19,988 nucleotides of DNA from Parvibaculum sp964560165. GTDB lineage: Bacteria; Pseudomonadota; Alphaproteobacteria; Parvibaculales; Parvibaculaceae. Numbering within the stretch: position 1 is the first letter of the stretch; each line of letters starts with the position of its first letter. Of the stretch, positions 15,538 to 19,988 are shown piece by piece. The stretch is taken from contig CAZLLB010000035.1 of assembly GCA_964560165.1 (NCBI GenBank), forward strand, positions 1 to 19,988, in the 5' to 3' direction. A program made the position numbers and the translations under genes. Below the pieces are notes generated by a model, which worked only from the letters and a program-made list of their open reading frames with translations, had not been told where the DNA came from and made no database searches.

Positions 15538-16773
15538 TCAGCCTCCGAGCACATGAGCGCGATGCTCGGGCGTGAAAAGTTCAGGCGGCAGAAGCTCCGG
15601 TCCCGCCATCACGGCAATGCCATGGGCCTTCAGCATCGGGTCCGCCGCCGCACGTTCGAAATAGCTCAAGCGCCGGGCGCGCGCCGCATCGCCGAACTCC
15701 GCGTCGAGCACGGCGGTGATCTCTCCGGCAAAGCGCAAGCGCCGCATCCGCTCAGCGCGTTCCTCGGCATAAGGCGCAAAGAGGCTGGGCGTCCAGTCCT
15801 CAGCACCCTTCAGCAATTCCGAGACGATGCGCACATCGCGATAGGTGATCGACAATCCTTGGCCCACAATCGGATCGTTCCAGCCCGCCGCATCGCCGAT
15901 CAGTACGACGCCTTGCGTGAAAGGCTCGTCCGTCCAGCTATCATTGTTGAAATAGCTCCTGAGCGGCCCCGCCGGTTTGCCGCCCGCCAGATACACATTG
16001 TCCGGGCTGCAATTCATGCGGAAGGCATCGAGAAAAGCCTGCGCACCATCTTCACCCGCAAAGCGCCGCCGGTCGTCGAGCGCATAGCTGCCATAAATAC
16101 GCACCCGCCCATCGCCTTGCGGAAAAGCCAGAAAGGCGAAATTGCCCTCGGTGCCGATGGCCTGCTGCGTCGCGTCCCAGCCCTTCGCGCCTTCGACCAG
16201 CAGGCCGCCGAACATGTGATGCGGTTTGTTCTGGTGCAGCGTCACATGCGCTGCAGCCCGCACCGCCGAAGCGCGCCCATCCGCGCCGACGAGAAGGCGC
16301 GCCGTCGCCGTCTCGGTCTTGCCGTTGACGGTATAGGTGAGCGAGGGCGCATCGCCGAATTTGATCTCGCCCACCTCGACGCCGCGCAGCGCCGTCGCAC
16401 CGGCGCGGCCCGCCTCATCGAACAATGTCTGACAGTGATGCGGATGGCCGAGGCAGAGCGGCCCATCCACATTGGGCAGGATCGCGTCGAGCGGCATCGG
16501 CTCTGCTTCTGCAAGCGCAGGCGCCAGCACTTCATCATAGGTGATGTGTTGCTTCAGGTGGTGGCCGCCCGCCTTGCGCAGCAGATCGTAAATGCCGACG
16601 CGCTGCGTTTCGACGACGCCCCAGGGCGCGATCCATTCGCCGCGCACATGGTCTTCATAGACCGTCGATTTTTCGAGCAGTAGAACCTGTTTGCCATCAC
16701 GCGCCATGACAATCGCCAGTGCCGCGCCGCCGATGCCGCCGCCTACGATGATGAGATCGTATCGCACGCTCAT
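15538..16773 (-). CDS. FAD-dependent monooxygenase-like oxidoreductase (PHBH fold)
   Basis: This 411-residue flavoprotein of the FAD_binding_3 type is most like NAD(P)H-dependent aromatic hydroxylases, squalene-epoxidase-like enzymes and geranylgeranyl-reductase-like enzymes. The dinucleotide-binding motif VGGGIGGAALA is at 10-20, ending with E34 for the ribose. The DG motif is GADGRAS (163-169) and the second FAD motif is LIGDAAGWNDPIVGQGLS (291-308). R44 (VRGEW) lies in the position of the FAD-contacting Arg. There is no membrane segment. ATG 16773 is chosen because GGGAGG precedes it by nine bases and the Rossmann motif follows directly; an in-frame start at 16818 adds only unlikely residues. 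It is probably co-transcribed with the SnoaL-like gene four bases downstream. Substrate and reaction (hydroxylation, epoxidation or reduction) are not decidable from sequence. Confidence 0.85.
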   Translation of the reverse strand: MSVRYDLIIVGGGIGGAALAIVMARDGKQVLLLEKSTVYEDHVRGEWIAPWGVVETQRVGIYDLLRKAGGHHLKQHITYDEVLAPALAEAEPMPLDAILPNVDGPLCLGHPHHCQTLFDEAGRAGATALRGVEVGEIKFGDAPSLTYTVNGKTETATARLLVGADGRASAVRAAAHVTLHQNKPHHMFGGLLVEGAKGWDATQQAIGTEGNFAFLAFPQGDGRVRIYGSYALDDRRRFAGEDGAQAFLDAFRMNCSPDNVYLAGGKPAGPLRSYFNNDSWTDEPFTQGVVLIGDAAGWNDPIVGQGLSITYRDVRIVSELLKGAEDWTPSLFAPYAEERAERMRRLRFAGEITAVLDAEFGDAARARRLSYFERAAADPMLKAHGIAVMAGPELLPPELFTPEHRAHVLGG

Positions 16774-16957
16774 GTCTGCCGGCCTCCCGCCGGTATATTT
16801 CCAACGCAGCGGTCGCAAAAGCCAGCGCCGCTGCGCTGCCCCGTCTTGGCGCGAGGCTCATTCTCAATGCCTTTGAAAATATCTTGGCCTTCAATGCGCA
16901 CACGGGCAAGCGCGTGGCGAGGCGCTGCCACTCATGCCGCTTGGACGCGACGGAAAC

Positions 16958-18586
16958 TCAGGCCGCCTGCGTCGCCGTGCCAGCCACGATGTACCATGTG
17001 ACGAACATTCCGCAGATCAGCGCGCCCGGCACGTAGCTATTGGTACGTCTGTAAGTAAAGGTGCCGATCAACGCCACAATCGCCATCAGCGGTAGAAATT
17101 GGATAGCGATGATCGTGCTCAGCGGGTCGAAGGCGGTCAGCAATTTGCCGTTGATGAACAGTGCGCCGTAATCGAGGCAGAGCAGCACGAGGAAGCCGCC
17201 CGCCAGCGCCGCGATGCCCGACAGATAGTGGCGCAGCGTGCCATCACCCCTGACGGCAAGCTGGCCATGCAGGGCGCGAAAGAGCACGAGGAAGAAGGCC
17301 GTGAAGGGCAGAAGATAGATGAGCGCCAGTGTGAATTGCGCCGGGCTGAAAAGTTTGAGCGCCACGACCCAGAAACGAAAATCGATCTTGAAGGCGGCGT
17401 CGGCAAATAGCAGCGATGCGTAACCTATGGCGATGGTGGCGAGCGCCAGCGCGATGGAGCGCGGCCAGTCGGTGTCGAACTTCGCCGCCGCGCCCTTGAA
17501 GGCGAAACCGGCCATCAAAGTCAGACCCGCATTGAGCAGCGCCCAAACGAGCACCTGATTGGTGATGCCCTGCTTCAGCACCGATGACGGCGGCGCGATC
17601 ACCGTGCCGAGAATGAAAAACGGAAAATAGGTGACGACCGGCACCAGCGCCATCAGCGCCAGCGCCACCCACCAGCGGCGGTCGCGTTTTTCGGCGGCGG
17701 GTTGCGGCGCATGTTTGAGGGGCGCGAAACCTTTCAGCCCGAGCAGCATGTCGAATGCGCCGAGCAGCAGCGCGACAAATCCGATTAACGCGGCGAGTGT
17801 GGCGATTTCCTTCCATATCCATATCTGGTCGCTTGAAGGGCGCGGCTTGCCGCCTTCGAGCGTCTTCGCAAACCAGTCGATGCTCGCGCCGATGGCCGTA
17901 TTTGAAAAATGATCGCCGGGATGCGTTGTTTTCGGCGTGAAGAGAATGCGCGCCGTGCCATCTTCGATCGAGCCGTAAAGTTTTTCCGTCTCGACCGGCT
18001 TGTCTGTGCCGAAGAGTGTTTTCAGTTTCGGGCTTCCGCCGACGTCGCGGGCGCGATCGACATCCCACATCAGTTTGGAGAATTCATCGTAACGGCTGAA
18101 GACCAGCGCCAGATTACGCGGCCATGTGGGCGTGCCTTCGGCGGCGAAAGGTTTGCCGGGCGAGGAGCCTTCAAGCACCATGGAGCGATAGGCGTCCGGC
18201 ATCGCAGCGGCGGCAGCAAGCACCGTCCAGCCGCCCATGCTGTGTCCCTCAAGGCCAATATTGTCCGTGTCAACCATATCGAGCGAGCGGAGATAGGTGA
18301 GCCCGTCCGGCCCGCCAAAACCGTTGGAAAAGGCCGGGCCTCCGCTATAGCCGTGGCCGGTCTGGTCGAGGGCGAGGACAACATAGCCGCGCCGGGCAAA
18401 CTCGATGGAAAAGCCATCCTGGGTTTCGCGCGAATTGATATACCCATGCACCGCAAGGATGCCTGGCGCGCGTTTGGCCGAGGTTGCCGTGGCGGGAATA
18501 TATAAAAGTGCGCTCATGCGCGTGCCGTCGGCGCCTGTGAAACGGACATCGCGGATGACAAGCTGTGCAGACGTCTGGACCGACAA
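16958..18586 (-). CDS. Alpha/beta hydrolase fused to a C-terminal polytopic membrane domain (5' end probably frameshifted)
   Basis: The open frame codes 542 residues. Residues 10-245 form an alpha/beta hydrolase with the oxyanion stretch HGYINSRETQDG, the nucleophile elbow GHSMGGW (S116), a possible acid at D167 and a His candidate in THPGDHFSN (H222 or H226). Residues 260-540 contain about eight or nine hydrophobic helices, for example 262-282, 305-330, 344-363, 377-396, 406-438, 454-478, 488-511 and 518-538. The frame opens at TTG 18586, directly after a TGA, with no ribosome binding site. A well-formed start with a hydrophobic anchor lies just upstream in another frame (18585-18629), so the natural protein probably begins at 18629. 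With that anchor the hydrolase domain would face the periplasm. The substrate is unknown; an esterase or peptidase-like role is possible. Codon use looks normal throughout. Confidence 0.82.
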   Translation of the reverse strand: MSVQTSAQLVIRDVRFTGADGTRMSALLYIPATATSAKRAPGILAVHGYINSRETQDGFSIEFARRGYVVLALDQTGHGYSGGPAFSNGFGGPDGLTYLRSLDMVDTDNIGLEGHSMGGWTVLAAAAAMPDAYRSMVLEGSSPGKPFAAEGTPTWPRNLALVFSRYDEFSKLMWDVDRARDVGGSPKLKTLFGTDKPVETEKLYGSIEDGTARILFTPKTTHPGDHFSNTAIGASIDWFAKTLEGGKPRPSSDQIWIWKEIATLAALIGFVALLLGAFDMLLGLKGFAPLKHAPQPAAEKRDRRWWVALALMALVPVVTYFPFFILGTVIAPPSSVLKQGITNQVLVWALLNAGLTLMAGFAFKGAAAKFDTDWPRSIALALATIAIGYASLLFADAAFKIDFRFWVVALKLFSPAQFTLALIYLLPFTAFFLVLFRALHGQLAVRGDGTLRHYLSGIAALAGGFLVLLCLDYGALFINGKLLTAFDPLSTIIAIQFLPLMAIVALIGTFTYRRTNSYVPGALICGMFVTWYIVAGTATQAA

Positions 18587-18629
18587 TCAGCAACAAGCCA
18601 ATTGCCATCAATCGCCACGAACCAAGCAT
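18585..18629 (-). other. Out-of-frame N-terminal anchor of the hydrolase (likely frameshift)
   Basis: ATG 18629 has GGGGG (18636-18640) six bases upstream and codes MLGSWRLMAIGLLLI, a positively charged start followed by a hydrophobic run. The main hydrolase frame takes up at 18586 (SVQTSAQLVIRDV). Dropping one base (for example G18584) joins the two into a continuous anchor plus hydrolase. Either the genome carries a real indel, or the assembly has an error here, or the short form from TTG is used. Confidence 0.6.
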
Positions 18630-18683
18630 GGATTTCCCCCGTTTTTCCGCCGCCATGTTAGTTGGTTTTTGGGCGGAGCTTCC

Positions 18684-18702
18684 TACATAGTGTAGTCATG
18701 TA
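18684..18702 (+). promoter_or_regulatory. Candidate operator for the alkene reductase
   Basis: TACAT...ATGTA (18684-18688 and 18698-18702) is a dyad, and an overlapping perfect one, CTACA-TAG-TGTAG, covers 18683-18695. It sits in the 111-154 bp divergent region, about 40 bases before the reductase ATG. NemA-type genes are often controlled by TetR-family repressors, but the match to any known operator is not established. A possible -35 (TTGGTT, 18662-18667) lies 16 bp before TACATA. Confidence 0.35.
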
Positions 18703-18740
18703 AATTCTGTTATTTCACAACTGCCGCGAGATAAATCCCC

Positions 18741-19799
18741 ATGCCAACACTCTTCGATCCCTTGAAGGTCGGCGCGCTCCAGTTGCCGAACCGCATCATC
18801 ATGGCGCCCCTGACGCGCGCGCGCTCGGGCACCGCGCGTATGCCTAACGCCTTGATGGCCCAGCATTATTCACAACGCGCCGGCGCCGGTCTGCTGATCA
18901 GCGAGGCCACCTCCGTCACCCCTGCCGGTGTCGGCTATGAAGACACGCCCGGCATCTGGTCCGACGAGCAAGTCGAAGGCTGGAAGCTCACCACCGACGC
19001 CGTTCACAAGGCTGGCGGGCGTATTTTCATGCAGCTCTGGCATGTCGGGCGCATCAGCGATCCGGTGTTTCACGATGGCGAACTCCCCGTTGCCCCCAGC
19101 GCCATCGCCGCCAAGGGCCATGTCAGCCTACTTCGCCCGACGCGCGACTATCCCGTGCCGCGCGCCCTCGAAACCCATGAAATCGCCGACGTCGTCGAAG
19201 CCTATCGCAAGGGTGCAGAGAATGCGCAACGCGCCGGTTTCGATGGCGTCGAGCTCCACGGTGCCAATGGTTATTTGCTCGATCAGTTCCTGCAGGACGT
19301 CTCCAATACGCGCACCGATGAGTATGGCGGATCGCTTGAAAATCGCGCTCGCCTGATGCTCGAATCCATCGATGCCGCTATTTCGGTATGGGGCTCGGAT
19401 CGCGTCGGGCTTCATCTCGCGCCGCGCGGCGACGCGCATTCCATGGGCGACAGCAATCTTCTTGCGACCTTCGGCTATGTCGCGCGCGAGATGGGCAAAC
19501 GCAAGCTCGCCTTCCTCTGCGCGCGCGAGCATGTCGCCGGTGACAGTATCGGGTCGCAACTCAAGAAAGCCTTTGGCGGCGTCTATATAGCCAATGAAGG
19601 CTTCACCAAAGAGAGCGCGGAAGCAGCTCTCGCAGCGGGCAATGCGGATGCGGTCGCCTTCGGAAAGCTTTTTATTTCCAATCCCGATCTCGTGGAACGC
19701 TTCGCAAAAAACGCGCCGCTGAACAAATGGATCGCCGAAACTTTTTATTCCAAGGGCGCACCCGGCTATACCGATTATCCGAGCCTCGAAATGGCCTGA
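18741..19799 (+). CDS. Alkene reductase, Old Yellow Enzyme family (NemA-like)
   Basis: This is a 352-residue FMN enzyme that uses NAD(P)H to reduce activated C=C bonds (enones, maleimides, nitroesters) in the cytoplasm. The TIM barrel opens with NRIIMAPLTRARS (T25 at the flavin). MQLWHVGR (97-104) and ELHGANGYLLDQFLQD carry the substrate pair H173/N176 and the proton-donor candidate Y178. NTRTDEYGGSLENRARL is the family signature. Two FMN-contact positions differ from characterised members: the usual RLSP-type Arg is His225 (GLHLAPRGD), and the GR of the phosphate site is G308-K309 (AFGKLFISNPDL). These changes suggest a divergent subgroup rather than loss of function. The ribosome binding site before ATG 18741 is weak. 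It is a monocistronic gene with a terminator and is divergent from the hydrolase. Detoxification is the likely role; there is no local regulator. Confidence 0.92.
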   Translation: MPTLFDPLKVGALQLPNRIIMAPLTRARSGTARMPNALMAQHYSQRAGAGLLISEATSVTPAGVGYEDTPGIWSDEQVEGWKLTTDAVHKAGGRIFMQLWHVGRISDPVFHDGELPVAPSAIAAKGHVSLLRPTRDYPVPRALETHEIADVVEAYRKGAENAQRAGFDGVELHGANGYLLDQFLQDVSNTRTDEYGGSLENRARLMLESIDAAISVWGSDRVGLHLAPRGDAHSMGDSNLLATFGYVAREMGKRKLAFLCAREHVAGDSIGSQLKKAFGGVYIANEGFTKESAEAALAAGNADAVAFGKLFISNPDLVERFAKNAPLNKWIAETFYSKGAPGYTDYPSLEMA

Positions 19800-19814
19800 A
19801 CCATCAGGCTCACG

Positions 19815-19848
19815 AAAAAAGGGTGGCCCGCAACGGCCACCCTTTATT
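19815..19848. terminator. Bidirectional terminator after the alkene reductase
   Basis: AAAGGGTGGCC (19818-19828) pairs with GGCCACCCTTT (19835-19845) around CGCAAC. A TTTATTGTTT tail follows on the plus strand and a TTTTTT run on the minus strand, so it can end both the reductase transcript and the epimerase transcript arriving from the right. Confidence 0.88.
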
Positions 19849-19866
19849 GTTTGCAGGCAGATAATT

Positions 19867-19988
19867 TCAATGCGCGTGGTCGGGTTTCGTCATCAGCTCG
19901 ACGAGAACGCCGCCCATATCCTTGGGATGAACGAAGATCACCGGCACGCCATGCGCGCCGATGCGCGGCTCGCCCGTGCCGAGGATCG
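19867..19988 (-). CDS. mce: Methylmalonyl-CoA epimerase, C-terminal fragment (5' end outside window)
   Basis: The last 39 complete codons before TGA (19867-19869) read ILGTGEPRIGAHGVPVIFVH and then PKDMGGVLVELMTKPDHAH. This is the end of the second vicinal-oxygen-chelate module of methylmalonyl-CoA epimerase: the GAHG...HPKD..G.LVEL pattern is diagnostic, and the Glu of VEL is a metal ligand. The enzyme interconverts (S)- and (R)-methylmalonyl-CoA in propionyl-CoA breakdown, next to methylmalonyl-CoA mutase. The rest of the gene lies to the right of the window. The C-terminal KPDHAH tail is a little longer than in many homologues. Confidence 0.88.
   Translation of the reverse strand, partial: ILGTGEPRIGAHGVPVIFVHPKDMGGVLVELMTKPDHAH

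Noticed and set aside
16774..16957. Possible small gene between the FAD enzyme and the hydrolase
   Set aside because: The only frames there are short, overlap the FAD gene and lack a ribosome binding site or protein-like composition. I see only the upstream region of the FAD enzyme.

Overview
The window is GC-rich and densely coded. It reads as chromosomal DNA of an alphaproteobacterium. The clues are a TamB-type outer-membrane biogenesis protein, a CueR/HmrR-style copper promoter, and three families of structured intergenic repeats of the kind that are common in Hyphomicrobiales-like genomes. A Parvibaculum-like or related surfactant- and hydrocarbon-degrading genus would fit the gene content, but no rRNA or tRNA is present, so that is only a guess. 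I see no phage, insertion sequence, CRISPR array or integron, and base use looks even across the window.

Layout. (1) 1-3446 (+) is the C-terminal part of TamB, entering from the left edge. It converges on a small secreted protein of unknown function (3576-3941, -) across a large inverted pair of 43-bp repeats. (2) 4115-7069 (-) is a two-gene operon of an SdsA1/BDS1-type alkyl sulfatase and a zinc-independent NADP-dependent MDR-family reductase. It is followed by a 341-bp gene-free stretch carrying two more repeat units. (3) 7411-8043 (-) is a 1-Cys peroxiredoxin with a clear terminator, and 8188-9264 (-) is a DUF4892-OmpA envelope protein. (4) 9404-11758 (+) is a copper-exporting P1B-1 ATPase behind a recognisable MerR-family promoter with a 19-bp spacer. 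It converges on a Gly/His-rich exported protein (11814-12320, -) through a shared bidirectional terminator. (5) 12486-16773 (-) holds four same-strand genes: an FAD-dependent monooxygenase-like enzyme and a SnoaL/NTF2-like protein that are almost touching, then an APH-fold phosphotransferase and an aldehyde dehydrogenase separated from the first pair by an inverted-repeat element. (6) 16958-18629 (-) is an alpha/beta hydrolase joined to a polytopic membrane domain. Its likely N-terminal membrane anchor is in another reading frame, which suggests a frameshift. (7) 18741-19799 (+) is an Old Yellow Enzyme-family alkene reductase, followed by a bidirectional terminator and the C-terminal end of methylmalonyl-CoA epimerase (19867 to the right edge, -).

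How the genes fit together. The themes are envelope construction (TamB, the OmpA-like protein, two small exported proteins), metal and oxidant defence (copper ATPase, peroxiredoxin, alkene reductase) and catabolism of hydrophobic or xenobiotic compounds (alkyl sulfatase, reductase, FAD enzyme, kinase, aldehyde dehydrogenase, epimerase). Most are recognisable families. The points most worth checking are the frameshifted hydrolase/membrane fusion, the uncharacterised FAD enzyme-SnoaL-kinase-ALDH neighbourhood, the altered FMN-site residues of the alkene reductase, and the copper promoter with no regulator gene nearby. I did not find a convincing wholly new multi-gene system.
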